From the NCBI GenBank assembly GCA_035652815.1, contig DASRDB010000003.1:682001-746000 (forward strand): a stretch of DNA of 64,000 nucleotides, read 5' to 3'. This document shows, piece by piece, positions 8,167 through 16,858 of the stretch. Within the stretch, counting starts at the first letter, position 1. Each line of letters starts with the position of its first letter. A program made the translations under genes and the position numbers. Source of the DNA: DASRDB01 sp035652815. Its GTDB lineage: Bacteria > Chloroflexota > Ktedonobacteria > Ktedonobacterales > Ktedonobacteraceae. The notes beneath the pieces were generated by a model. It made no database searches. It worked only from the letters and a program-made list of their open reading frames with translations, and was not told the origin of the DNA.

Positions 8167-8868
8167 CTATCCAAGCCGGATATGCCGCAAACACCACTCG
8201 CTGGCAATGCGCCCAACCTCTTCCTGGGTATTGACATCCTCAAAGAGGTTTCCAGATGAGCCGCGAATAGTCTCTACTTTCTTCTCACCTTGAAGCTGAT
8301 CCAGGATGTGCTGATTACTTTCGTTGTCCTGGCTATCCTGCTCCCCTGACAGTAGCAGTACAGGAGCCTCGACACGCGGCAGGTAGTCATCCGCCAGAAG
8401 GAGCCTGGCCCCTACAGCAATGACGGTCACCACCAGGTCTGGCCGGATAGCGGCGGCAGCCAGTACAGCCGCCCCGGTTACGCCCACGCCAAAGTAACAG
8501 ATGGGCAGGTGGCGCGTCTGCTCGTTCTCGCTCAACCAGTCCGCGATACCGATAATGCGCTGGTGCATAATCTCCACGTTTTCGCGAAAATAGCCCGTCT
8601 CCCGGTCCAGCGCTTTCTCCTCGGGGGTAAGCAGTTCAACCAGCAAAGTCGCCAGCCCGTTATTATTGAGCAAACTGGCAAGGCTCTCCGTGTAGGAAAC
8701 ACGCGCTTCGCCCTCTACCCCATACGGAAACAGCACCATGCCTCGCGCATTCTGCGGAATACACAGCGTGCCCGCCAGGAACAGCGCCCCCGCCGGTACC
8801 TGTAAGGTCTCTTCTTTCCAATTGCCCGAGTTTGTATTATCCACCAATTTCGTCACCTCTTCATGCAA
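8167..8868 (-). CDS. dienelactone-hydrolase-like alpha/beta hydrolase, probably catalytically altered
   Basis: 233 residues with an alpha/beta-hydrolase layout: strand VPAGALFLAGTL, oxyanion-region strand GMVLFPYG, nucleophile-elbow region YFGVGVTGAAVLAAAA, acid-strand VLLLSGEQDSQDN, and a last helix EEVGRIASEWCLRHI. Relatives usually carry G-x-S-x-G at the elbow (as in GASTGAA) and a His before LFEE. Here the elbow has no Ser and the late His position reads GSSGNLFED. The acid Asp is kept. So the fold is clear but hydrolase activity is doubtful. ATG 8868 has no obvious ribosome-binding site. A hairpin at 8111-8139 lies beyond the stop. Confidence 0.75.
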   Translation of the reverse strand: MHEEVTKLVDNTNSGNWKEETLQVPAGALFLAGTLCIPQNARGMVLFPYGVEGEARVSYTESLASLLNNNGLATLLVELLTPEEKALDRETGYFRENVEIMHQRIIGIADWLSENEQTRHLPICYFGVGVTGAAVLAAAAIRPDLVVTVIAVGARLLLADDYLPRVEAPVLLLSGEQDSQDNESNQHILDQLQGEKKVETIRGSSGNLFEDVNTQEEVGRIASEWCLRHIRLG

Positions 8869-9010
8869 TTATTCTGGCTTTTTCAAGCATAGCATAATCA
8901 ACAGAAGCGAAATGAAACAAGTCAACAATAAACACGAGAAAGCAAGCGAAACACAATGTCGAGTACAAGAAAAGCAATGTCGAGGGCGAAGGGAAGTCGA
9001 GGGCGAGGAG

Positions 9011-9089
9011 GAAGGAAGCCACCCGCAAAGGGCTGGCTCTACAAGCCTGTTCCTATGGTAGAGCCAGCCCTTTGCGGGTGGCTTCCTTC
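9011..9089. repeat. family C hairpin repeat
   Basis: Arms GAAGGAAGCCACCCGC and GCGGGTGGCTTCCTTC flank a short variable loop, with the inner stem continuing through AAAGGGCTGGCTCTA. It ends 30 bases before the stop of the minus-strand CHAT-Clp gene, so it is placed as that gene's 3' hairpin. Other copies lie at 23437, 51768, 59214 and a half copy at 60737. Confidence 0.85.
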
Positions 9090-9118
9090 CTCTTCACGAC
9101 AAAATAAGGAACCAATCT

Positions 9119-12100
9119 TTAAACGGCGTCTACCTTGATATCTTCCTCGATCTCGACAGGTTCGGGTTCGCGGATATCGATGGTCAGTTTGCCCTCCTCG
9201 GCGCTGACCACGACCACTCCATGTTCGGGAATATTGGCGAGCAGGATACGCAGGCTGAGGGGTACTGTCAGCATCTTCTCGATCACACGGCGCAGGGGGC
9301 GCGCCCCCTGCGTGGCGCTGAAGCCCTCTTTGCAGAGCAGATCAACGGCGCTATCATCGGCCTCCAGAGTCAAACCCTGCTCCAGCAGGCGCTTGGCCAG
9401 TTCCTGCAATTGCAGGCGCGTGATGGCGCGGGCCTGCTCGATGCCGAGCGGCTGGAAAATCACCACTTCATCGATGCGGTTCAAAAACTCCGGGCGGAAG
9501 GTCTGGCGCAAGCGCTCCATCAGGCGGTCGCGCTGCATCTCCTCGGCGGTGCCCTTAACGGTGGCGCGGAAGCCACTGGGCATAGACTTCCCGAGCATAT
9601 CGGTGCCAACGTTGGAGGTCATAATCCAGATGGCGTGCTGCGCATCCACCGTATGGCCCTGCGCATCCGTCAGGCGACCGGCATCGAAGACCTGCAAGAA
9701 AAGGTCGAAAACTTCTGGATGCGCCTTCTCCACCTCGTCGAGCAGCACCACGCAGTGCGGGCGGCGGCGCAATTTGCCGGTGAGCTGACCCTCCTGGTCA
9801 TAACCGACGTATCCAGGCGGCGCGCCGATCATACGCGAGACTGCATGCTTCTCCATGTATTCGGACATATCGACGCGGATCAGGTGTTCATCTGAACCAA
9901 AGACTTCGGCGGCCAGTGCGCGGGCGAGTTCGGTCTTGCCAACGCCGGTCGGCCCCAGGAAGAGAAAGACGCCTGCAGGCCGGTTGCGCGGCTTCAGTCC
10001 GGCGCGCGCCACTTGAATAGCCTGGGTGACACGCGCAATGGCTTCGTCCTGCCCGATCACGCGCTTTTTCAGCAGCGATTCCAGATTCAGCAGGCGATTA
10101 CGCTCCTCGCGCCCGGGCGCGGAGACTGGAATGCCGGTACGATGCGAGATCACCTCGGCAATCATGGACGGTGTGATGACGGGCTGTTCGCCAAAGACGT
10201 CATCGAATTGATCTTCCTCGTTCTTTTCATCCTCGGCAAGCCGGACACGCGCCTGCGAACAGGCTTCGTCCAGCACGCTGCATGCTTTATCAGGCAGGCG
10301 CAAATTGGGCAGGTATTGCACTGAGAGCTGCACAGCCGCGTTCAGCGTTTCATCGGTGATGCTGACTCGATGATGCTGCTCGTACAGGTCGCGCATCCCC
10401 ATCAGGATTTCCAGGGCCTCTTCAGCCGAGGGTTCCTCGATCATCACGGGGCGCAGGCGGCGTTCCATCGCTGCGTCCTTCTCGATGGCGCGGTACTCTT
10501 GCGGCGTGGTCGCGCCAATGCAGCGCAGTCGCCCACCCGCCAGCGCTGGTTTCAGAATACCTGCCGCGTCGATACTGCCATCGGCGGCGCGGCCTGTGCC
10601 AATCAACAGGTGCATTTCATCGATAAACAGGATGATGTCACCACTGCCCTCCGCCTCCTCAAGTACTTTGAGCAGCCGCTCCTCGAATTCGCCGCGATAC
10701 TTGGTTCCGGCAACGAGCGAACTGGCCGAAAGCTCGATCACCCGCTTGCCGCGCAGTTCGGGCGGCACTTTGCCGTCGACGATACGCTGCGCCAATCCGC
10801 CAACGATGGTCGTCTTCCCAACGCCCGAATCGCCGATCAAAATAGGATTATTGCGGTCTTTGAGCATCAGCGTCTGAATAAGCTGGCGCATCTCCTTTTC
10901 GCGCCCGATAAGCGGCGGCAGTTCCTTCATGCTCGCCAGCTTCGTCAAATCACGCCCCAGGCGGTCCAATACCGAGCTACCGCCCTTGACGCCAACTTCG
11001 GGACTGACACCAACGGGCAACTCAACCGGAGCGGCGGGATTCGCGCTGACCGAAGGCACCAGTTCGAGCAGCGCTCGCGCATTGCTCGCCATAATCAGCT
11101 CGATCAACTGCGTGGGATTGATACCCATTTTATTGAGCAGTTCGTAGGTAACACCGTCTTTCTCGCTCAATACCGCCTGGGCTATGGCTCGTTCGTCGAT
11201 AGAGGTCGAACCCGCATTGAGCGCGTTGCGTTCCGCCGTTTGCAGGATTTCTTTACAGCGCCGGGTGGGCAGAATGGGCGTATCGCTGGTGGCCTTACCG
11301 CTTCCCAGAGCAAGACGCACTACATCACGCACCTGCTTGGGCGAGAAGTTGAGATTGCGCAGGGCATCCTGCGTGCAGCCGCCATCTAGCTTAGTCAAAG
11401 CGATAAAGAGATGCGGCGTGCCGAGATAATCCTTGTGCATGCGCCGCGCTTCTAGCAAGGCGATGCCAAGCACCTCCTGTAAGAAGCGGCGGTCAAGCGC
11501 GTTAGAGGAAGATGCTCCCGGCGACATGAATGGATCGTCATCCAGGGCATCCAATGGCAATTCCAGGTTGCGGTCGCGCCCGCCAGGAACGCCTGCCACC
11601 AACGTCGCGGTAGGATCGCCATACAGGACATAGCTCATCCATGAAGCATCATCCGGGTGTCGTTGGGCCAGGATGGAACGCACGCGCCGCATTGACTCGC
11701 CAACCGAAATACCATCCGCGATCTCCTGGTAGAACAGCACAGCAAATTCACGCGATCGCTGCGTATTCACCGGCCAGCGCATGGCAACAACAGCACTTGC
11801 CCCCGCGCCAAGCAACTGTGAGGCGGCCAGCGACTCCATATCGTGCGGGGGCAACGCTCCAGCGCGCATGCCGTTATAATAGCTCAAAAATACGAGCGGG
11901 CGTTTGGGCAGCAACTGGAAAAACTGGGAGGCCGCGTTTGCATCGAGGCGGGAATTACCTGCCAGAGCCAGCACCAGCTCGTTCGACACACCGGAAACGG
12001 GAACGGGACCGGCATAGTGCAAAACCTGTGGCATCTCCGCGCTGAGCCGCATGCGCATCTCAAGCTGGTTGGCCTGCTGACGATAGAGGATAATGCGCGA

Positions 12101-12706
12101 AATCGACTCCGGCAGGGTAGTACAGAGCGTCGCTACATCCTCTTCCGCTAGCGAGCAATCGCCCGTCGGATTCACCAGGAAAAGCACGCTCAATCCCTGC
12201 GCGTCCCGCCTCCCTGGCTTGCTGCGTTTGTGCAAACCCGTCTCCGCGCTTACGCGCTCAGTCTGAAATAGGCGCTGCGTTCCTCCCCGGCTGCCAGTCG
12301 ATTGGCGGGAAATACTCATATGCTGGCAAAGAAAATGCCCTGGCGCGGGTTTGCTATCGTACAACAGCTCCCAGGGAATATCAGGCGTATTCGTATTCAG
12401 CAGCAGTGGCGCGTCCAGTTGGCGCAGCGCATCTTGAATGGGTGATGGAAGAAGGGTATCGAAAAGAAAACGTCCCAGCGAGGTCAAAGCCTCGTTACTC
12501 CCTCCACGTCTGGCGTTTCCACGCGCTTCGCCCGCCTGCATATACTGGTTGGCCGTCTGTAGAGCGCGACGCAACCGTTCATGTATCTCCGTCGTCAATT
12601 CAGTGGTATGTTCGATTGCTCCACTTAAAGGACCATCAGGCAATTCCAGGCGAAACCGGTAGACCGTTTCTGAACGAATAATATGTAAGGTGGCAAATTG
12701 CTCCAT
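9119..12706 (-). CDS. CHAT-domain/Clp ATPase fusion protein
   Basis: 1195 residues. Residues about 80-370 form a CHAT (caspase-HetF-associated-with-TPR) domain: PWELLYD, LHYAG and DPTATL are typical marks. The canonical catalytic His (usually in AGH) is Pro234, and the canonical Cys (usually NAC) falls in LSYYNG, so it looks proteolytically dead. A Clp_N domain follows (about 405-545), then AAA ring 1 with Walker A GDSGVGKT (625-632), Walker B LFIDE and pore loop KYRG, then ring 2 with GPTGVGKT (918-925), LLDEVEK and pore loop GYVGYD. The stretch between the rings is only about 40 residues, so there is no ClpB-type coiled-coil middle domain. The loop equivalent to the ClpP-docking VGF/IGL reads SGF. 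It probably unfolds proteins selected through the CHAT/Clp_N front end. It stands alone. Confidence 0.88.
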   Translation of the reverse strand: MEQFATLHIIRSETVYRFRLELPDGPLSGAIEHTTELTTEIHERLRRALQTANQYMQAGEARGNARRGGSNEALTSLGRFLFDTLLPSPIQDALRQLDAPLLLNTNTPDIPWELLYDSKPAPGHFLCQHMSISRQSTGSRGGTQRLFQTERVSAETGLHKRSKPGRRDAQGLSVLFLVNPTGDCSLAEEDVATLCTTLPESISRIILYRQQANQLEMRMRLSAEMPQVLHYAGPVPVSGVSNELVLALAGNSRLDANAASQFFQLLPKRPLVFLSYYNGMRAGALPPHDMESLAASQLLGAGASAVVAMRWPVNTQRSREFAVLFYQEIADGISVGESMRRVRSILAQRHPDDASWMSYVLYGDPTATLVAGVPGGRDRNLELPLDALDDDPFMSPGASSSNALDRRFLQEVLGIALLEARRMHKDYLGTPHLFIALTKLDGGCTQDALRNLNFSPKQVRDVVRLALGSGKATSDTPILPTRRCKEILQTAERNALNAGSTSIDERAIAQAVLSEKDGVTYELLNKMGINPTQLIELIMASNARALLELVPSVSANPAAPVELPVGVSPEVGVKGGSSVLDRLGRDLTKLASMKELPPLIGREKEMRQLIQTLMLKDRNNPILIGDSGVGKTTIVGGLAQRIVDGKVPPELRGKRVIELSASSLVAGTKYRGEFEERLLKVLEEAEGSGDIILFIDEMHLLIGTGRAADGSIDAAGILKPALAGGRLRCIGATTPQEYRAIEKDAAMERRLRPVMIEEPSAEEALEILMGMRDLYEQHHRVSITDETLNAAVQLSVQYLPNLRLPDKACSVLDEACSQARVRLAEDEKNEEDQFDDVFGEQPVITPSMIAEVISHRTGIPVSAPGREERNRLLNLESLLKKRVIGQDEAIARVTQAIQVARAGLKPRNRPAGVFLFLGPTGVGKTELARALAAEVFGSDEHLIRVDMSEYMEKHAVSRMIGAPPGYVGYDQEGQLTGKLRRRPHCVVLLDEVEKAHPEVFDLFLQVFDAGRLTDAQGHTVDAQHAIWIMTSNVGTDMLGKSMPSGFRATVKGTAEEMQRDRLMERLRQTFRPEFLNRIDEVVIFQPLGIEQARAITRLQLQELAKRLLEQGLTLEADDSAVDLLCKEGFSATQGARPLRRVIEKMLTVPLSLRILLANIPEHGVVVVSAEEGKLTIDIREPEPVEIEEDIKVDAV

Positions 12707-12906
12707 ATGTTTACTATATCCTCAGTCTTCTCAACCACAATCTTCTCTCACCACAAGATCAACACTCATGCAGGTAACAAAAGAAGGCACGATAACCAGA
12801 AATACTTTCTTGACCGTAGCACCAGTATACTTCTGTTTGGGCGAACTGGTCAAGTTCTTTCCTCTTATTAGGAAAGGTGAATAAATATCTTTTCTATTCA
12901 CTTTCT

Positions 12907-13884
12907 TCACTTCGCATATAATGCAGCAATTTGCCGGGCAGCCTCCGCCATACTCTCGCGCAATTCCTGCGGCTCCAATACCTCCACCTGCGCCCCCAGG
13001 CTCAATAACTTCGAGCGCGCATCAGGATATGACTCGCACAGCACCGTCAGCGTAATCCAGCCCTGCTCATCCGGCGGGTCGGCCTGCTTGAGCAGGGTTG
13101 AAATCGAGTTTCCGAACACTGGATAGAGCGCGAACGTAGCCTGCGGCGCGACGCGAAAAGTTACCGGACAGCGCCTCAGGCTTTGCTCGAAGTCGGTTAT
13201 CCAGCGCTGCCAGAAAGCGGGCAGATCAAAGTCAGCGGGCCGCTGGAAGCTCTCTTCAGCAAGTTCCGCCGAATGCAGGCGCGAGACGCGAAAGACTCGT
13301 ATCTCGCCCTCGCTCTCGACAATCGCCGCCACCAGGTACCAGATGTTCGTCTTCGCCACCAGCCCATAAGGATGTACCAGTCGCTCCACCAGCCCATCTT
13401 CGCCGCGCAGATGGCGAATGAGCAGGCAGCGATCATTCCATACCGCCTCCTGAATGATTTGCAGACATGGAACATCCTCGCCGCGCCGGAACCAGCCGGT
13501 CGAGTCAAGGTGAATACGCTGGCGAGCCACTTCGGCATTACGCCGGTAAACGGTAGGCAGTGAGGCCAGCAGCTTGAGCAAGGCATCCTCGCGCGCCTTG
13601 CCCAGGCCAAGATCGACCAGCGGCCCCGCCGCGCTCGACATGAAAAGAGTGTTCACCTCTGCCTGCGTCAGCTTATTGAGGTTGGTACGGTAGTCCTCCA
13701 TCAGTAACCAGCCTCCACCCGGGCCGCGTTCGGCATAGACTGGCACTCCGGCCATACTCAAGGCCTCCAGGTCGCGATAAATGGTACGCTCAGACACCTC
13801 CAGCCGCTTCGCCAGCGATTGGGCCGTCACCCGCCCTTTTGTCTGTAACAGCGTTAGCAGCATAAGCAATCGGTCGGCACGCAT
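12907..13884 (-). CDS. YafY/PafC-type transcription regulator (HTH_11 plus WYL)
   Basis: 325 residues. The N-terminal winged HTH (RADRLLMLLTLLQTKGRVTAQSLAKRLEVSERTIYRDL, in outline) is of the DeoR/HTH_11 class, followed by GVPVYAERGPGGGW. The middle and C-terminal parts match the WYL ligand-sensing domain (HPYGLVAKTNIWYLVA) and its C-terminal extension. Family members sense nucleic-acid fragments or small ligands and control DNA-damage or defence genes; the target here is unknown. No clear operon partner: the lipoprotein genes downstream of its start lie in the same direction but 83 bases away. Confidence 0.85.
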   Translation of the reverse strand: MRADRLLMLLTLLQTKGRVTAQSLAKRLEVSERTIYRDLEALSMAGVPVYAERGPGGGWLLMEDYRTNLNKLTQAEVNTLFMSSAAGPLVDLGLGKAREDALLKLLASLPTVYRRNAEVARQRIHLDSTGWFRRGEDVPCLQIIQEAVWNDRCLLIRHLRGEDGLVERLVHPYGLVAKTNIWYLVAAIVESEGEIRVFRVSRLHSAELAEESFQRPADFDLPAFWQRWITDFEQSLRRCPVTFRVAPQATFALYPVFGNSISTLLKQADPPDEQGWITLTVLCESYPDARSKLLSLGAQVEVLEPQELRESMAEAARQIAALYAK

Positions 13885-13967
13885 AGATGTAATCTCCCCT
13901 ATACATCAAGACGTCTGTTTCAAGCATACCATAAAATCTTGCCAGGATATGTCAGGAATTCTCCGAA

Positions 13968-15305
13968 CTACACCTTCGCCCACCCAATAAATCCCTGATA
14001 GAGCGATTGCATTTGCGCCGCCTGATGCCACATACCCCCAGTAAGCGAGCCATAGATCACCCAGAGATTATCGCTTGAGCCGACAGCATCGACCACCCCA
14101 TACTGGGAAGCGTCACTAGAAACCGTTGAACAACCGTTTTCCAGGTAGCTACACCATGTTATCAAGCCGCCGTTATCGCTGGCGAGGCGGGTCAGGCCGC
14201 TTCCATCGGTATGAATCTTCCACAGCGTATCGCCGGTATAGCCGTTGCCAGGGTGGTTGATGGTCAGCAGGAGCAGCGTCTGGTTATCAACGACGCGCAG
14301 GCCAACGATGCCAGAGGAGGGCGTGCTGAAGATGGTCGTTTGCTGCCCGCCCGTTGCTGGCATCGCAACTATTATGCCCGAGGTCTGCACCGCGCCGTTT
14401 TGGCGTGTGCATTGCGCGATATAGAGTTGAGAGCCGTCGGGGCTGCTATCGAAATCGCAGGGAACGATCCCGCTCGTCGTCGGACCACCCCAGGTAAGGA
14501 CCGTCTGGAGATCACTGCTGTGCTGGTTCGCGCCTTTCGTGATATCAAGCAGGTAGAGATCAGACTGGTAAGGCTGAAGATCGCTGCGGCGTTGCTTATA
14601 GGAACCTACATAGAGATGAGTATTATCGAGCCATTTGACAGGGAAGTAGGCCTCTAACTCCTGCGGGTACGAGCCATACGAAGTCTTCTGTATCTTGCCC
14701 AGCGCGCTCTCTAAAACCAACTGTGCCTGCCCCGATGTCAGATCAACTATATAAATGGCTGGCAGTTGAAACTGCCCGGAAAGCCCCAGAACCGCGATTG
14801 TTTTCATATCGCGTGACCAGGTGAATTGTCCAACCTCGCTCTCATACGGCGAAGCATAGACAGGAAACGGTATACAATACACCGTCTGCTCAAACTTGCC
14901 ATCGGCCCGCACCAATCGCAACTCCACGTGTGGATGCGGCGTATCGACCCGGATTAGAAACGCCACCCATTGCCCATCCGAGGACATTTGAGCGTAGGTT
15001 ATCACGCCGCCCGTGACCGTAGTAACCGGCACCACCTTATGTGTCACAATATCGTAGCGTTCGATCACGTCGCTTCTGTCCGAGGCATCGCCCGTATAGT
15101 AGACAAGGTTGGCATGAGCGCTATTAGAAAGTGGTGGCACAATAGCGGCACGAGCCGAGCCAGCAGATGGACAGGTTGTCGTCGTTGTCCCTGGACTAGT
15201 ATTTAAGGCTGGCTTATCATACGTGCTGCACGCACTCAGCAGCACAAGACAAAGACAACAGCACAACGAAAGCAAAGGAGAAATGTCTAATAGACGCTTT
15301 TGCAT
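13968..15305 (-). CDS. lipoprotein with TolB-like beta-propeller (copy 1)
   Basis: 445 residues. It has a lipoprotein signal peptide (MQKRLLDISPL, then LVLLSAC with the lipidated Cys), so it is anchored on the outer face of the membrane. The rest is a series of WD40/PD40-like blades such as SADGQWVAF, SPDGSQLYIA and IHTDGSGLTRL, as in TolB-type propellers that bind proteins or glycans. ATG 15305 is chosen because AGGAGG sits nine bases upstream, inside the longer open frame that begins at 15326. It lies 33 bases after its paralogue (15339-16550), so the two form an operon of tandem duplicates. Confidence 0.82.
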   Translation of the reverse strand: MQKRLLDISPLLSLCCCLCLVLLSACSTYDKPALNTSPGTTTTTCPSAGSARAAIVPPLSNSAHANLVYYTGDASDRSDVIERYDIVTHKVVPVTTVTGGVITYAQMSSDGQWVAFLIRVDTPHPHVELRLVRADGKFEQTVYCIPFPVYASPYESEVGQFTWSRDMKTIAVLGLSGQFQLPAIYIVDLTSGQAQLVLESALGKIQKTSYGSYPQELEAYFPVKWLDNTHLYVGSYKQRRSDLQPYQSDLYLLDITKGANQHSSDLQTVLTWGGPTTSGIVPCDFDSSPDGSQLYIAQCTRQNGAVQTSGIIVAMPATGGQQTTIFSTPSSGIVGLRVVDNQTLLLLTINHPGNGYTGDTLWKIHTDGSGLTRLASDNGGLITWCSYLENGCSTVSSDASQYGVVDAVGSSDNLWVIYGSLTGGMWHQAAQMQSLYQGFIGWAKV

Positions 15306-15338
15306 AGATTTGTTCCTCCTATACATGGAGTGATTCCT

Positions 15339-16550
15339 TTAAAATGTTGTCCAGCCAGCCATATACACATCGGTATTGGGCAATACAAGACCCACATAGG
15401 TGCTGGCTACTGGATGCATGGATGCATCTTTGAACGCGGCATAATCCAGGCTGGAGGAATGGGTATCAACGCCCATCTCATTAGATTGCAGCACAAACAA
15501 CGAGCCATCGCGCGACACATTCGACCAGGTATACTGCGAATATCGGCTGAACGACCGTAACAGATGCGAGTCGTTGCTGCTAAGTATGCGCTGCAGACCA
15601 CTGCCATCGCTTTGAATCGTCCACAATTCTGAACCCGCAAGCAAAAGCAGCGTATGTGATGTCAAAACGCGAATCTGGTTTACAGCTAACGTTGTAGAGG
15701 TGAAAATGGTGTGAGGCGTCCCGCCACTCATAGAGTGTACAGTAATCGTAGTTCCTTTTAATTGCTGCGCAGGTATGTTGACAAAAATCTGCGTTCCATC
15801 CAGGCTGCTATCAGCATCCACATATTTCACCGAAGTCGGATAGATCACCTGCAAATCGGCGGGAGACTGATTTGCCCCCCTCGCGGTATCCAGAATAAAG
15901 AGTCCCTGAGCATAACTATAGATGTCAGTCATAGCAACCAGCAAGACATGTGTGTTATCGATCCATTTGCGCGGCGCATAGAAAAACGAACTGGAAGGAT
16001 AGGTCTGCACAAGTTCCGACTGCAGGTGCCTGTGCTGCACATCGAGCAGGTAAGAAGTTATAGGCCCATCCTCGGGCTGCTGAATATTCAGGAAAATGAA
16101 TTGCTCGTTGGGCGACCATTGCGCGTAACTAAATCCCTCGTATGGCTGTGCATAGAGCAAGGTTTGCTCGTATTGTCCATCGACGCGCACCAGCCGCAAC
16201 TCGTCATGGTCGGTGACATAGGCAATATACAAAATCCACTGCCCATCCGCCGAAACCTGCGCCTCCTCGATCTTCACACCGGGCAGCGAGATGACATCTA
16301 CGCTTTGCTGTTTAACCGTATCATAGCGCTTAATGACGCCAAAGAAAGTGCTTGGAGAGGTGTAGGTAGTATCAAAGTAGATCATGGCCGGGTCCGTCCC
16401 CAGCTTCAAGGCAGACATGTGTACAGGATAGGGCATATCGGCAGTCGGAGGCGCTGGCGAAGGCGTTCGCTGCGGTGGAACAGGACTACAAGAAATTAAC
16501 CACATAACAAGCAAGGAGAATAAGATGCAGAAGAGAAGTGTTTTTTTCAT
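15339..16550 (-). CDS. lipoprotein with TolB-like beta-propeller (copy 2)
   Basis: 403 residues, paralogous to the next gene: both share a lipobox (here LVMWLISC), a Pro/Thr-rich linker, and matching blades (SADGQWILYI, SLDGTQIFVN, IQSDGSGLQRI). It is probably an extracytoplasmic lipoprotein with a binding role. ATG 16550 is preferred: AGGGAGG lies six bases upstream, while the longer frame begins at a GTG at 16565. It is first in the two-gene operon. The C-terminal halves are less alike than the blades, as expected of diverged duplicates. Confidence 0.82.
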   Translation of the reverse strand: MKKTLLFCILFSLLVMWLISCSPVPPQRTPSPAPPTADMPYPVHMSALKLGTDPAMIYFDTTYTSPSTFFGVIKRYDTVKQQSVDVISLPGVKIEEAQVSADGQWILYIAYVTDHDELRLVRVDGQYEQTLLYAQPYEGFSYAQWSPNEQFIFLNIQQPEDGPITSYLLDVQHRHLQSELVQTYPSSSFFYAPRKWIDNTHVLLVAMTDIYSYAQGLFILDTARGANQSPADLQVIYPTSVKYVDADSSLDGTQIFVNIPAQQLKGTTITVHSMSGGTPHTIFTSTTLAVNQIRVLTSHTLLLLAGSELWTIQSDGSGLQRILSSNDSHLLRSFSRYSQYTWSNVSRDGSLFVLQSNEMGVDTHSSSLDYAAFKDASMHPVASTYVGLVLPNTDVYMAGWTTF

Positions 16551-16769
16551 AACTGCCTCCCTCACAAAAGCAATATGAGTGAGTTACTGATAGAAGCAAT
16601 GCTTCGGCTTTACTGCTTAAGAAACGCCACTCGCCCCGCTTAAGTTCCTGCTTTTAAGGGATTGCATCGAAAATGTGAAGAAGTTCACAAAATGCCTCTA
16701 TAATTTGACAGCGCTCCTTTCACTCTCATATATTACACAGCAATAACATGGAGTATGAAGAAATGGCCT

Positions 16770-16817
16770 TTGAAAGAAAAGTGGAGCGAGGCGGTTCATG
16801 CCTGCCTCGCTCCACTT
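16770..16817 (-). terminator. intrinsic terminator of the alpha/beta hydrolase gene
   Basis: AAGTGGAGCGAGGC (16779-16792) and GCCTCGCTCCACTT (16804-16817) form a 14-base perfect stem; on the minus strand it is followed by TTTTCTTTC. It lies 42 bases beyond the stop at 16859. The rest of 16551-16769 shows no gene. Confidence 0.85.
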
Positions 16818-16858
16818 TCAATGGTATCCTTTTTCGCCACCATGAGCCTGGGTGTGTG

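Noticed and set aside
10370..11389. Plus-strand frame opposite the CHAT-Clp gene (339 residues)
   Set aside because: Same cause: biased codon use of the real gene keeps the opposite frame open.
12810..12854. CTTGACC...GGTCAAG inverted repeat between the CHAT-Clp and WYL genes
   Set aside because: Seven-base arms with a 31-base gap are weak; no promoter or gene position makes it meaningful.
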